The notes below the pieces were generated by a model. The model saw only the letters and a list, made by a program, of their open reading frames with translations, searched no databases and had not been told where the DNA came from. DNA of 64,000 bases from Parapedobacter pyrenivorans. Its GTDB lineage: Bacteria > Bacteroidota > Bacteroidia > Sphingobacteriales > Sphingobacteriaceae. A program made the position numbers and the translations under genes. The stretch is taken from the NCBI RefSeq assembly GCF_014636865.1, contig NZ_BMER01000001.1, positions 1,042,718-1,106,717 on the forward strand, given 5' to 3'. Of this stretch, positions 50,776 through 59,724 are shown piece by piece. Every line of letters begins with the position of its first letter. Position 1 is the first letter of the stretch.

Positions 50776-51384
50776 ATGAAGCCATACAGGAAATTACTAG
50801 CCATCATCTTTGCCGCAGTGGGCTGGTTTGCGGTCATCGCTCAATTTCTGCTGATGCTCAACAACAGTGTACTGCCCCTTGGGGAGAACATTGTGCGTTT
50901 TTTCAGTTTCTTTACGATTCTCACCAACATGCTCGTGGCATTGTTTTTTACGTTGCAGGCATGGGGCATCAAAAAATTCGACGGCGGAGCACTCACGGCG
51001 ATTACGGTGTATATCACGATTGTGGGTCTGGTCTACCAGGTATTGCTCAGGCAACTTTGGACACCGACGGGTCTGCAGAAAGTAGTGGATGAACTGCTTC
51101 ATTCTGTCATGCCGGTAGTGACGATAGGCTATTGGTACTGCTACGGGCATCGACACGGCGTTTTTTACAACCAAGTACCGAAATGGCTGGTATTTCCATT
51201 TCTTTATCTCGGCTATATTTTAGTCCGGGGATATTTTTCGGGCTTTTATCCGTATCCGTTTATGGATGTCGCTATGCTGGGGTTCCCTAAGGTGATCGGC
51301 AATGCTGCCGGCATGGTGGTCTTGTTTATCCTGGTATCATTTTTTTTCGTATACGTTGGCAGGAAGTTGAAAGAGGTTGGCTAA
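50776..51384 (+). CDS. Pr6Pr family membrane protein (FAR-17a/AIG1-like)
   Basis: 202 residues from the ATG at 50776 (MKPYRKLLAIIFAAVGWFAVIAQFLLML); upstream in-frame residues are not part of the family. About six hydrophobic segments, with family motifs VRFFSFFTILTNMLVALFF near residue 45 and LLHSVMPVVTIGYWY near 115. Bacterial Pr6Pr members have no known role; eukaryotic relatives (AIG1, ADTRP) hydrolyse fatty-acid esters with a Thr/His pair. Overlaps the convergent MpaB-type gene by 4 bp. Confidence 0.85.
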   Translation: MKPYRKLLAIIFAAVGWFAVIAQFLLMLNNSVLPLGENIVRFFSFFTILTNMLVALFFTLQAWGIKKFDGGALTAITVYITIVGLVYQVLLRQLWTPTGLQKVVDELLHSVMPVVTIGYWYCYGHRHGVFYNQVPKWLVFPFLYLGYILVRGYFSGFYPYPFMDVAMLGFPKVIGNAAGMVVLFILVSFFFVYVGRKLKEVG

Positions 51385-52151
51385 GCGTCGTCGGCAGGGC
51401 TATCTAGCGCCATAATCTGTTTTTTGTACGCCGTTGGCAACAATACATTTTTTAGCATCGATTTCAGCCGGATAGCCCGGCTGAGCTTATACGTATTCAA
51501 CACGAGATCCGCAAAAGGGCTTTTGCCGAGGCCCAGCAGTTCGTTTACCGGTTGCGGTACCAGTCGCGCTTGGGCCTGTTTTAAGATACGGAATCTGAAC
51601 CACCCGAGGTGCTTTCGGTATTGGCGGTAAAGGTCTTTGGTGAAATGACCATTCAGCAGGTTCGCGTGCAAACCAGCTGTTCTCATGAGTAGCCACTGAT
51701 CGTAGTTGGAAGGCAAGCCGTTAAGTTGCATACGCAGTCCCACGCGGTGAAAAACATGAAATACAGATATCTTTTCGGCTATCGTTAATTTCCGTTCGAG
51801 CAACTCATAGGACCGTATGGAATAATCGATCAGCATGAATAGCACATCGCGGTAAGCCCAATCGGGTATGTTTTCGCCGCGTTGGGTTTCAACCTCCTTG
51901 TGGATAGCCGTGATCTTATCGATAGCACGTATGGCATGATCATGTTCGGCAAAGACAATCTGGCGTGCATAGGAAACGGTCGAAAATAGCCGCCTGAGGG
52001 GATCGGCAGGAAGGCGGCCCGTAAAGTAAAGCCAGTCGACTGCTTTGTTCAACGCAAATTCTGCTGCTGCCCCAGCAAAAATCAACAGGATGGTGTCTCC
52101 GTTTCCCCAGATCCTGCGGACTATAGAATCTTTGCTCACAAAATAGTTCAT
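51381..52151 (-). CDS. DUF2236 (MpaB/Lcp-type oxygenase) family protein
   Basis: 256 residues. WGNGDTILLIFAGAAAEFALNKAVDWLYFTGRLPADPLRRLFSTVSYARQIVF is the family start, followed by IHKEV, YRDVLFMLIDYSIRSYELL and HVFHRVGLRMQLNGLP. The family holds haem-b oxygenases such as latex-clearing protein, whose haem is bound by a His; candidate His residues occur in the middle, but activity is unproven. No signal peptide. Convergent, 4-bp overlap, with the Pr6Pr gene. Confidence 0.75.
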   Translation of the reverse strand: MNYFVSKDSIVRRIWGNGDTILLIFAGAAAEFALNKAVDWLYFTGRLPADPLRRLFSTVSYARQIVFAEHDHAIRAIDKITAIHKEVETQRGENIPDWAYRDVLFMLIDYSIRSYELLERKLTIAEKISVFHVFHRVGLRMQLNGLPSNYDQWLLMRTAGLHANLLNGHFTKDLYRQYRKHLGWFRFRILKQAQARLVPQPVNELLGLGKSPFADLVLNTYKLSRAIRLKSMLKNVLLPTAYKKQIMALDSPADDA

Positions 52152-52220
52152 GCGTCTTTTCCTTTCCTATCAACCGGCTGTATCTTCCCATAGAACATTC
52201 TAAAAAATTTCTTCCGGCTC

Positions 52221-52250
52221 TTGCAAATTTAGAATTTATATTTAACTTTG
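52221..52250 (+). promoter_or_regulatory. Promoter of the membrane protein / winged-helix operon
   Basis: TTG (52221-52223), 19-bp spacer, TAACTTTG (52243-52250), 21 bp before the ATG at 52272. Confidence 0.6.
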
Positions 52251-52271
52251 AAAAAAAAAGTACTTTTTGAA

Positions 52272-52889
52272 ATGAAAAAAGAAAAGGACTACGTCGGGGA
52301 TATCGCTGCGATCCGTTCCATGATGGAGCGTACTTCGAAATTTCTATCGCTTTCGGGTTGGGCAGGTATTATGGCTGGTATTTATGCCCTGATGGGCGCT
52401 TATGTGGCCTACGTATACTTCGCTTTCGATCCCGATGAGGTAACCCAAGTGCCAAGTGATGAAGGTATTGTGCTGCCGAAGCTGATTGCCCTGGCTGTAG
52501 CTGTTTTGGTGTTGGCGATAGGAACAGCTATTTTCCTTTCTTATAAAAAGGCCGATAAGCGAGGTGAAAGGATATGGAATACGACATCCAGAAGATTGCT
52601 GATCAATATGTCGGTCCCATTAGTGGCAGGCGGAATACTTATCTTTGTGCTGATTTCAAAAGGTTTGATTGGCTTGGTCGCCCCCTTTACGCTCGTATTC
52701 TATGGCTTGGCACTGTATAATGCCGGTAACTTCACCTATGCCGAAGTGAGGATGCTGGGACTTATGGAGATTGTCTTGGGTCTGGTCGGCTTATGCTTCA
52801 TTGGTTACGGCTTGCTTTGCTGGGCGATAGGTTTCGGGGTACTGCATATTATTTACGGCATTTATATCCATTACAGATACGAGCGGTGA
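52272..52889 (+). CDS. Membrane protein of unknown function, paired with a winged-helix regulator
   Basis: 205 residues from the ATG at 52272 (MKKEKDYVGDIAAIRSMMERTSKFLSLSGWAGIMAGIYAL). A cytosolic lead then five or so hydrophobic segments (about 28-50, 75-95, 110-130, 133-150, 165-195). The VGDIAAIRSMMERTSKFLSLSG start is common to Bacteroidota proteins that travel with a small wHTH regulator. Its TGA overlaps the GTG start of that regulator (GTGA), so they are translationally coupled. Confidence 0.8.
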   Translation: MKKEKDYVGDIAAIRSMMERTSKFLSLSGWAGIMAGIYALMGAYVAYVYFAFDPDEVTQVPSDEGIVLPKLIALAVAVLVLAIGTAIFLSYKKADKRGERIWNTTSRRLLINMSVPLVAGGILIFVLISKGLIGLVAPFTLVFYGLALYNAGNFTYAEVRMLGLMEIVLGLVGLCFIGYGLLCWAIGFGVLHIIYGIYIHYRYER

Positions 52890-53188
52890 AAATCTCCCTT
52901 GCTAGTTTACATAAAGCGTTCGAAAGCAGAATCAGGCTGGGTATCATGTCGGCACTGGCGGTCAATGATACGCTCGATTTCAATTCGCTGAAGGATTTTC
53001 TCGACGTAACTGATGGTAATTTGGCAAGCCACATCAAAGCGCTCGAAAAGGAAGCATTTATTGGCGTAAGCAAATCATTTGTGAATAGAAAGCCCAACAC
53101 AAAATATTTCATTACGACAGCAGGTAAGAAAGCTTTTAACGACCACCTGAAAACATTGGAGCAACTAATTAAATCGCAGAAGCCATAA
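52886..53188 (+). CDS. Small winged-helix transcriptional regulator (MarR/ArsR-like, HTH_34 type)
   Basis: 100 residues from the GTG at 52886 (reads VKISLASLHKAFESRIRLGIMSAL), chosen because it overlaps the previous stop and begins where the family does; the longer ATG reading is only a shadow of the upstream gene. One winged helix: LDFNSLKDFLDVTDGNLASHIKALEKEAFIGVSKSFVNRKPNTKYFIT, and a C-terminal dimer helix. Such regulators probably control the coupled membrane protein and the DUF4153 gene 80 bp downstream. Ligand unknown. Confidence 0.87.
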   Translation: MKISLASLHKAFESRIRLGIMSALAVNDTLDFNSLKDFLDVTDGNLASHIKALEKEAFIGVSKSFVNRKPNTKYFITTAGKKAFNDHLKTLEQLIKSQKP

Positions 53189-53268
53189 ATTTTTTTCGGC
53201 CTTTACTTTGTATTTCAAAGTGCTTTAACACTAATATTCATCTGATTAATAACTAAAAAGACATCGTC

Positions 53269-54549
53269 ATGACACCACTAAACATCAGCACACCGCTGCC
53301 CATCATGAAAGGAGAAATTCGTACGCATCTCCATGACCCCAAACAGCTCGAAAAGTTGTACCAAACCAATAAAGCATCTTTTAAACAGGCATTTGGCGTG
53401 CTGTATCCGGAAATCAAAGGAGACACACTTGCCGATTGCTGGTATGAACGACTAAACTACGAAAGCAATGAAATTTACTGGGGTTCGGCCAAGGAATTGA
53501 TCGTTGTGATTATGGCTTCGCTTGTAGCGGGTTTGATCGTGAAACTGCCCGCTTTTTTCGATATCGATGAGGACTTTTTCTATCCCAGAAATATCGGTTT
53601 TATTGTATTCCCGCTGCTGACGACTTATTTTGCATGGAAGAATAGATTGTCAGCGTTGAAAATTACTTTTCTGGCTGCCGCTATGATAGGGAGCTTGGTT
53701 TTTATCAATTCCCTGCCCATCGTGGAGAAAAGCGATACCTTGATTTTATCATGCATTCATCTGCCCCTCTTTTTATGGTCTATGCTGGGATTTGCTTTTG
53801 TTGGTGGGGAAGGAAATAACGCGGACAGGCGGCTGGGTTTCCTGACCTATAATGGCGATTTGTTGGTTATGACAACACTCATCGTGATAGCAGGTGGTAT
53901 CCTAAGCGGCATAACTATTGGACTTTTCTCATTGATCGGTCTCGACATCGAACAACTCTATATCGAGCATGTGGGCTTGATGGGGCTTGCTGCTGCACCT
54001 ATCGTAGCAACTTACCTTACCCAATCCAATCCGCAGTTGGTGGGTAAAGTTTCGCCTGTAATAGCCCGGATATTCAGCCCATTGGTATTGGTGATGTTGG
54101 TGATTTATCTCGTGGCGATCGTCTATTCGGGAAAAAACCCATACAATGACCGGGAATTTTTACTGCTTTTCAACGTATTGCTGATCGGTGTCATAGCGAT
54201 TATTTTCTTTTCGATTGCAGAAGCCGCTAAGACAACGAAAAGCCGTACGGAAATGGGAATCCTTTTCTTGCTATCCGTAATAACCATCGTAGTGAATGGC
54301 ATTGCGCTTTCCGCCATTCTTTTCCGGATTTCGGAATGGGGAATTACACCCAATAGAGCCGCCGTGTTGGGCGCCAACGTATTGATTTTGGTGAACTTGC
54401 TATTGGTGGCCGTGCAGCTCTTCAGGGTACTTTCCAATAAAGTTACCGTAACCGCCGTGGGGAAAGCCATTGCCGTTTACTTGCCCGTCTACAGCATTTG
54501 GGCAATTATTGTGGTTTTTGTATTTCCATACGTATTCGGATTCAGATAA
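53269..54549 (+). CDS. DUF4153 family membrane protein
   Basis: 426 residues, a short N-terminal cytosolic domain (about 1-70, LEKLYQTNKASFKQAFGVLYPEI) then about ten hydrophobic segments. Matches Bacteroidota DUF4153 by LPAFFDIDEDFFYPRNIGFIVFPLLTTYFAWKNR and NPYNDREFLLLFNVLLIGVIA. Role unknown. Same strand as, and 80 bp after, the winged-helix regulator; the trio (membrane protein, regulator, DUF4153) is probably functionally linked. Confidence 0.85.
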   Translation: MTPLNISTPLPIMKGEIRTHLHDPKQLEKLYQTNKASFKQAFGVLYPEIKGDTLADCWYERLNYESNEIYWGSAKELIVVIMASLVAGLIVKLPAFFDIDEDFFYPRNIGFIVFPLLTTYFAWKNRLSALKITFLAAAMIGSLVFINSLPIVEKSDTLILSCIHLPLFLWSMLGFAFVGGEGNNADRRLGFLTYNGDLLVMTTLIVIAGGILSGITIGLFSLIGLDIEQLYIEHVGLMGLAAAPIVATYLTQSNPQLVGKVSPVIARIFSPLVLVMLVIYLVAIVYSGKNPYNDREFLLLFNVLLIGVIAIIFFSIAEAAKTTKSRTEMGILFLLSVITIVVNGIALSAILFRISEWGITPNRAAVLGANVLILVNLLLVAVQLFRVLSNKVTVTAVGKAIAVYLPVYSIWAIIVVFVFPYVFGFR

Positions 54550-54696
54550 AATGCCAATCGGCAAACGTGCTTATTCGTGTCCGGTTAATTCGGTGACGGT
54601 TTTCGTCAAGCGCGGTACAGCCCTTATAAAGTCATGCACTGAAAGCTCGTATTTGGTTATCACCTTTATGCTGTGATTCATTTCTTTAACTTTAAA

Positions 54697-55623
54697 ATGA
54701 CAACGATGACAGCTATTGAAAGCCAGTTAGTACAACCGATCGAGTTCCTCCAAAAGATTGTTAGTAAAGGAGGGCCAGAACCGCACGAATATGATCAACT
54801 TACCCAGATTGCGGATAGGTTAGGCCGGGAACATAAAGCGGGTAATATTTCGGCGATCGATTTGAAGCTCATGCAGCAGGGTTTTGGCGATGAGTGCCTC
54901 TCGGCAACCCTTCATGGTCATTCCATCAGAAAGCCATATGGGTACGCAGGAGATTTTATGATTATCGACAAGATATATAGGGAGTATATAACGCCGGATG
55001 GACGCTTTGAAAAATGGGATAGATTTTGGCAAAACTGTGCTGCGACGCGGGCGGTTCGCAATAGGAAGGCTTATTTCGTCAAAACAATAGCAAACTGCCT
55101 TGAAAGGAAAGGGAGACTTGATCTCCTGAACGTGGCCAGTGGCCCTGCCCGGGATTTGGCGGATTTGTATGTACGGATCGGCAGGGGCCGCGTAAGCACC
55201 GTAAGTATTGAAGCTGATGGCCGTGCCATTACCTATGCAAAGGGGCTGAATAGTGGATTTGGGGAAGAAATCGACTTTGTGGAAAAGAATGTATTCCGGT
55301 ACGAACCGAAGGATGTGTTTGATGTGGTTTGGAGCGCGGGTTTATTCGACTATTTCAATGATCGTGTATTCGTGAAGATGCTCAGAAAATTTGTAAGCTG
55401 GACGAAGCCAGGCGGCGAGGTGATCATCGGTAACTTCGGTACTTACAACCCCACGCGCGCCTTTATGGAACTTTTCGGCGATTGGTATTTACATCATCGC
55501 TCTGCGTCACAGCTGACCAGCCTCGCTGTGCAGGCCGGTGTCGAAAAACAGAATATCCGGATTGAAAACGAACCTGAAGGCGTTAATTTATTCCTACATG
55601 TCCGAGTATCGGGGATTCAATGA
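54697..55623 (+). CDS. Class I SAM-dependent methyltransferase
   Basis: 308 residues from the ATG at 54697; an ATG at 54706 is equally possible, and the frame reaches back only to a GTG at 54673. SAM-binding motif I is LDLLNVASGPARDLADL, with acidic loop VSIEADGRAITYAKG and motif DVVWSAGLFDYFNDRVF. An N-terminal ~110-residue helical part precedes the fold. Similar proteins in Bacteroidota carry out small-molecule methylation; substrate unknown. Convergent with uxaC (5-bp gap). Confidence 0.85.
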   Translation: MTTMTAIESQLVQPIEFLQKIVSKGGPEPHEYDQLTQIADRLGREHKAGNISAIDLKLMQQGFGDECLSATLHGHSIRKPYGYAGDFMIIDKIYREYITPDGRFEKWDRFWQNCAATRAVRNRKAYFVKTIANCLERKGRLDLLNVASGPARDLADLYVRIGRGRVSTVSIEADGRAITYAKGLNSGFGEEIDFVEKNVFRYEPKDVFDVVWSAGLFDYFNDRVFVKMLRKFVSWTKPGGEVIIGNFGTYNPTRAFMELFGDWYLHHRSASQLTSLAVQAGVEKQNIRIENEPEGVNLFLHVRVSGIQ

Positions 55624-55628
55624 AGTCT

Positions 55629-57032
55629 TCACACACCGAAATACTCCTTTGCATTGTAGTAGCAGATGTCCTGAATCAGTTTTCCAGTCCATTGGATATC
55701 GTCGGGTAATAATCCCCGATTGATGTCGTCTGCAAAAAGATTGCAAAGCAATCGCCTGAAATATTCGTGCCGGGAGTAGGATAGAAAGCTCCGCGAATCC
55801 GTAAGCATCCCCACGAAGCAGCTGATTAACCCGATATTCGACAGGGTATTCAACTGTTGGGTCATTCCATCCAATTGATCCAGAAACCACCAACCTGAGC
55901 CGAATTGCATCTTACCTTTTACACCCTCTCCCTGAAAATTTCCCATCATGGCGGCAAACACCGCATTGTCTGCTGGATTGAGGTTATATACCACCGTTTT
56001 CGCTAAGCGGTCCTCCTCTTCCAATGCATTGAAAAAGCGCTGCATGCGTTGGGCCTGTTGGAAATCCCCGATGGAGTCGTAACCCGTGTCCGCACCAAGC
56101 TCGCGCAGCCTCCGGCTATTGGTATTGCGCAATGGACCCAAGTGGAATTGTTGCACCCAGCCTTTATCATGGTATAATTTACACAACTCGGAGAGCACAA
56201 GGTAGGTAAACGCCTCTTCATGTTCGGCTGCAAGGCGATCATCACCGCTGAGCACCTGCTTGAATACCTCGTCTAGCGAAACAGGTGACGTAATCGCCAA
56301 TGGTAGATGATTTAGCCCATGGTCGGCAATGCGGCATCCATGGCTATGGAAATAATATAAACGATTCCATAGTGCATCCAGTAACGTATCCAGGTCGACA
56401 ATCGCTACGCCGCTGCTTGCCTGCAGCTGCTCGATGTAGCGGCGGTAATCATCCCCTTTGCTGAGTTGGAAAACTTTGTCCGGTCGAAATGTTGGCCAGA
56501 CCTTAGTCTCGAAGCCCGATTGGGCAATGGTTTGATGATGAACGAGGTTGTCGGTGGGATCGTCTGTTGTTCCGACCATTTCCACACCGAAATGCCGAAG
56601 CAAACCACGTGGGGAAAATTCAGGTGCCTGCAATTGGGTCAATGTGCCGTCGAAAATGGCATTCGCATTATCCGGACTTAGCAGTTCATTGATGCCGAAT
56701 GGATTTTTGAGTTCCATGTGGGTCCAGTGGTGCAGGGGGTTGCGTAGCGTATACGGTACAGCTTCAGCCCATTTCTGGAATTTATCCCGGTCGTTGGCAT
56801 CACCTGTGATGTATTTCTCGGGAATGCCCAAAGCCCGCTGTGCGCGCCATTTGTAATGATCGCCGGCAAGCCAGATGTGGGTAATGTTCCGGAAATTCTC
56901 ATCTGCTGCAACGGCATCAGGAGGAAGGTGCGAATGATAGTCGATGATGGGTAGCTCCTTGGCGTAATCGTGGTAGAGCTTGATGGCGTACTGCGACTGC
57001 AATAAAAAATCGTCGTGAAGAAAATGGGCCAT
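55629..57032 (-). CDS. uxaC: Glucuronate isomerase
   Basis: 467 residues, normal length. Isomerises D-glucuronate to D-fructuronate (and galacturonate to tagaturonate). Metal-dependent amidohydrolase-like fold: IIDYHSHLPPDA at 29-38 with the metal His pair, PTFRPDKVF, CRIADHGLNHLP, HLGPLRNTNSR and GWWFLDQLDGM, all UxaC-typical. Last gene of the SDR-uxuA-uxaC operon (23 bp after uxuA); feeds fructuronate to the SDR reductase. Confidence 0.97.
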   Translation of the reverse strand: MAHFLHDDFLLQSQYAIKLYHDYAKELPIIDYHSHLPPDAVAADENFRNITHIWLAGDHYKWRAQRALGIPEKYITGDANDRDKFQKWAEAVPYTLRNPLHHWTHMELKNPFGINELLSPDNANAIFDGTLTQLQAPEFSPRGLLRHFGVEMVGTTDDPTDNLVHHQTIAQSGFETKVWPTFRPDKVFQLSKGDDYRRYIEQLQASSGVAIVDLDTLLDALWNRLYYFHSHGCRIADHGLNHLPLAITSPVSLDEVFKQVLSGDDRLAAEHEEAFTYLVLSELCKLYHDKGWVQQFHLGPLRNTNSRRLRELGADTGYDSIGDFQQAQRMQRFFNALEEEDRLAKTVVYNLNPADNAVFAAMMGNFQGEGVKGKMQFGSGWWFLDQLDGMTQQLNTLSNIGLISCFVGMLTDSRSFLSYSRHEYFRRLLCNLFADDINRGLLPDDIQWTGKLIQDICYYNAKEYFGV

Positions 57033-57055
57033 ATCCGTTTCGATTAAAAGGGTAT

Positions 57056-58219
57056 TTATTGTCTAATAATCCCCAGCTCCAATCCCCGCAATTCGGCCAA
57101 TCCGCGTAGGCGGCCGATGGCGGAATAACCGGGCGCTGTGGTTTTGTTGAGGTCGTCAAGCATTTGATGACCATGGTCCGGGCGGAAAGGGATGGCATCT
57201 TCGCGCAGCTGGTTTTCCGCTACCAGCGCCTTCATCACAGCATACATATCAACGTCACCATCGAGGTGGTCGGCTTCAAAAAAATTGCCCTGTATGTCCT
57301 TTTTTACGTTACGGAGGTGTACAAAATAAACACGGTCCTTTACGGCTTCGAAAATTGCCGGCAGATCATTGGATACGCCCGCTCCCAATGATCCTGTACA
57401 GAAACAGATTCCATTGAATGGCTTGTCCACCCCGTGGAGGATATGCAAAAGGTCTTCTTTATTGCTGGCAATGCGCGGTAACCCGAGGATGGGATAAGGT
57501 GGGTCGTCAGGGTGGATCGTCATCCGGATACCATGCTCTTCACATACCTCCGCGATGGATGACAGGAACCAGATGAGGTTTTGACGCAGGCCGTCGAAAC
57601 CGATGGCCGCATATTCACGGATACTTTCCCGTAATTCTTCCAGTTCGATGCTCCGTTCACCAGGTATGCCCATCAGGATATTGGTGTTGAGCAATTCAAT
57701 TGCTTGGGGGGTATATGCTTGGTGTCTTTTTTTGGCTTCCACTTTGATTTCTTCAGGGTAGTCCTCTTCTGCCCCCTCCCTCTTGAGGATGAAAAGGTCG
57801 AATGCTGCCAAATCATTCCAGTTAAAATAAAGCGCTTTGGAGCCGTCCTTCATTTCCAGATCGAGCTGAGTACGCGTCCAATCCAATACCGGCATGAAAT
57901 TATAGCAAACGGTTTTGATTCCCCCCAGCGCTAGATTTCGAAGACTTTGCCGGTAGTTCTCGAGATAGTGCTGCGCGTCGGACCGTCGTGTCTTGATCGC
58001 TTCATGCACCGGTACGCTTTCGACCACGCTCCACGTAAGCCCCGCATCTTCGATGAGGCCTTTACGTTCGAGGATATCTTCCAAAGGCCACACGGCCCCG
58101 TGGGGGATATGATGTAGTGCCGTTACGATTCCGGTAGCCCCTGCTTGTTTGATATCCTGCAGGGAAACGGTGTCGGCAGGGCCATACCACCGCCATGTTT
58201 GTTCAAGTTTTTTTGTCAT
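57056..58219 (-). CDS. uxuA: Mannonate dehydratase
   Basis: 387 residues. Dehydrates D-mannonate to 2-keto-3-deoxygluconate. UxuA marks: WRWYGPADTVSLQDIKQAGATGIVTALHHIPHGAVW at the N-terminus, the CFCTGSLGAG metal Cys segment near residue 270, VHLRNVKKDIQGNFFEADHLDGDVDMYAVMKAL, and the C-terminal FRPDHGHQMLDD. Metal ligands His and Cys are present. Middle gene of the operon. KDG kinase and aldolase are not in the window. Confidence 0.97.
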   Translation of the reverse strand: MTKKLEQTWRWYGPADTVSLQDIKQAGATGIVTALHHIPHGAVWPLEDILERKGLIEDAGLTWSVVESVPVHEAIKTRRSDAQHYLENYRQSLRNLALGGIKTVCYNFMPVLDWTRTQLDLEMKDGSKALYFNWNDLAAFDLFILKREGAEEDYPEEIKVEAKKRHQAYTPQAIELLNTNILMGIPGERSIELEELRESIREYAAIGFDGLRQNLIWFLSSIAEVCEEHGIRMTIHPDDPPYPILGLPRIASNKEDLLHILHGVDKPFNGICFCTGSLGAGVSNDLPAIFEAVKDRVYFVHLRNVKKDIQGNFFEADHLDGDVDMYAVMKALVAENQLREDAIPFRPDHGHQMLDDLNKTTAPGYSAIGRLRGLAELRGLELGIIRQ

Positions 58220-58329
58220 CTGTGTTTTTTTGATTGTTAGCGCTATGCTTACCTTTCATCCGTATTCCCTGCTCATTAACCTTATCCGTTCATTCGTTTG
58301 CTTTACCCCATCCTAGTTTGCCGCCTCCT

Positions 58330-59151
58330 TCACACCCCGCTCCACGCGTTGAACCCACCATCCACCAAAATGGTCTCGCCCGAAATAAAGCCCGACGCAT
58401 CGCTGAGCAGGAAAATCAATGCCCCGGTAAGCTCTTTTGGACTGCCCAGTCGCCCGAAGGCTGTATTGTTGACAAAACGTTGGGCCCGGTCTGTATATGA
58501 CCCGTTGGGATTGGTAAGCAACGACCGGTTTTGCTCGGTGAGAAACACGCCGGGGGCAATGGCATTGACCCGCACGTTATCACCATAGCGCTGTGCCAGC
58601 TCTACCGCCATCCATTTGGTATATCCCTCAATCGCACATTTGGCCATATTGTAGCCCATTACACGGGTAATTGCCTGCTGCGCTGCTAGTGAAGAGATAT
58701 TCACAATAGATCCCTTTCCCTTCTCGGCGATTACCCGCCCAAAAACATGTGTAGGAATCACAGTACCGAAGAGATTGAGCTCTACGGCCTTCTGTGTATC
58801 GGCAATGTTGGTGTCAAAAAGGTTTTGTTCAGGAGCTATTGTAGCCCCCGGAATATTGCCCCCTGCAGCATTCACCAAACCGTCTATCGTGCCCCAGGCA
58901 TCCAGTATTTCATCTTGAGCGCGGTGTACGGCTTGTTCATCCAATACATCGGTAATGACAGCAATCGCTTCGCCGCCGTTTGATTTGATAGCGGCTACCC
59001 GGGCCTCGGCTCGCTCCCGGTTTCTTCCCAATACCGCCACCTTGGCTCCTGCAGCCGCAGTTGCGAGTGCAAACGACTCGCCTAATACCCCAGTGGCACC
59101 GGTAATCACAATCACTTTGTCGGCTAATGAAAACTGTTCTATTCCATCCAT
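58330..59151 (-). CDS. SDR family D-mannonate oxidoreductase (fructuronate reductase)
   Basis: 273 residues. VIVITGATGVLGESFALA (Rossmann glycine motif), LVNAAGGNIPG, SIVNISSLAA and YNMAK (YxxxK catalytic pair) form a complete SDR active site. Position upstream of uxuA and uxaC makes D-mannonate/fructuronate its substrate; this SDR type replaces UxuB in many Bacteroidota. Cytosolic, NAD(P)-dependent. First gene of the operon; 110 bp to uxuA. An alternative 2-deoxygluconate dehydrogenase-like reading is less likely given the context. Confidence 0.88.
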   Translation of the reverse strand: MDGIEQFSLADKVIVITGATGVLGESFALATAAAGAKVAVLGRNRERAEARVAAIKSNGGEAIAVITDVLDEQAVHRAQDEILDAWGTIDGLVNAAGGNIPGATIAPEQNLFDTNIADTQKAVELNLFGTVIPTHVFGRVIAEKGKGSIVNISSLAAQQAITRVMGYNMAKCAIEGYTKWMAVELAQRYGDNVRVNAIAPGVFLTEQNRSLLTNPNGSYTDRAQRFVNNTAFGRLGSPKELTGALIFLLSDASGFISGETILVDGGFNAWSGV

Positions 59152-59335
59152 AACTATTACAATAGGGTTTATATTGTGTTTTAAGCCCCAATATTAGTCA
59201 AAAATGGAATTATTAGGAGTACCTTTCTGGATAAATATTAACGAAAACGTTGTAGCGCATTTTTTGAACTGCCCGGTAAAGATGTTCATTTACAAAAATT
59301 TAACAATTTTATTTTAAGATGTCGTTTTAAAGCGA

Positions 59336-59343
59336 TACTTTTG
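59336..59343 (+). promoter_or_regulatory. -7 promoter element of the HU gene
   Basis: TACTTTTG, matching TAnnTTTG, 60 bp before the HU ATG. No clear TTTG at -33; the region upstream is T/A-rich. Confidence 0.5.
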
Positions 59344-59403
59344 CATCCCCAACATTCGAAGGGCTTATGTATTGAAAAATAATTAATTACAAAAATTATA
59401 GAT

Positions 59404-59688
59404 ATGACTAAGGCAGAAATTATCGCAGAAATCGCTAACAAAACAGGGTTAGAGAAAGTAGATGTTCAAGAAACGGTAGAGGCTTTTTTCAAGGTTGTAA
59501 AAAATGCGATGGTTGGGGGCGAGAATGTCTACGTAAGAGGTTTCGGTAGTTTTGTAGTGAAAAAGAGAGCTGAAAAGACTGCGCGCAATATTTCAAAGAA
59601 TACCGCTATCATTATCCCAGCACACTATGTGCCAACCTTCAAGCCGGCCAAAACCTTTGTTGAAAAGGTGAAGTCTGGCAACAAATAA
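59404..59688 (+). CDS. HU family DNA-binding protein
   Basis: 94 residues. Nucleoid protein, binds and bends DNA as a dimer. MTKAEIIAEIANKTGLEKVDVQETVEAFFKVVKNAM is the helical body; VYVRGFGSFVVKKRAEKTARNISKNTAIIIPAHYVPTFKPAKTFVEKVK is the DNA-binding arm, with IIIPAHYVP where other HUs have I(K)IPAxxVP, including the arm-tip Pro. Promoter box upstream. TPR gene 36 bp downstream, same strand. Confidence 0.96.
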   Translation: MTKAEIIAEIANKTGLEKVDVQETVEAFFKVVKNAMVGGENVYVRGFGSFVVKKRAEKTARNISKNTAIIIPAHYVPTFKPAKTFVEKVKSGNK

Positions 59689-59724
59689 TTTTTTTTGTAC
59701 CCAAGCTGGTAATACAATCCACAC

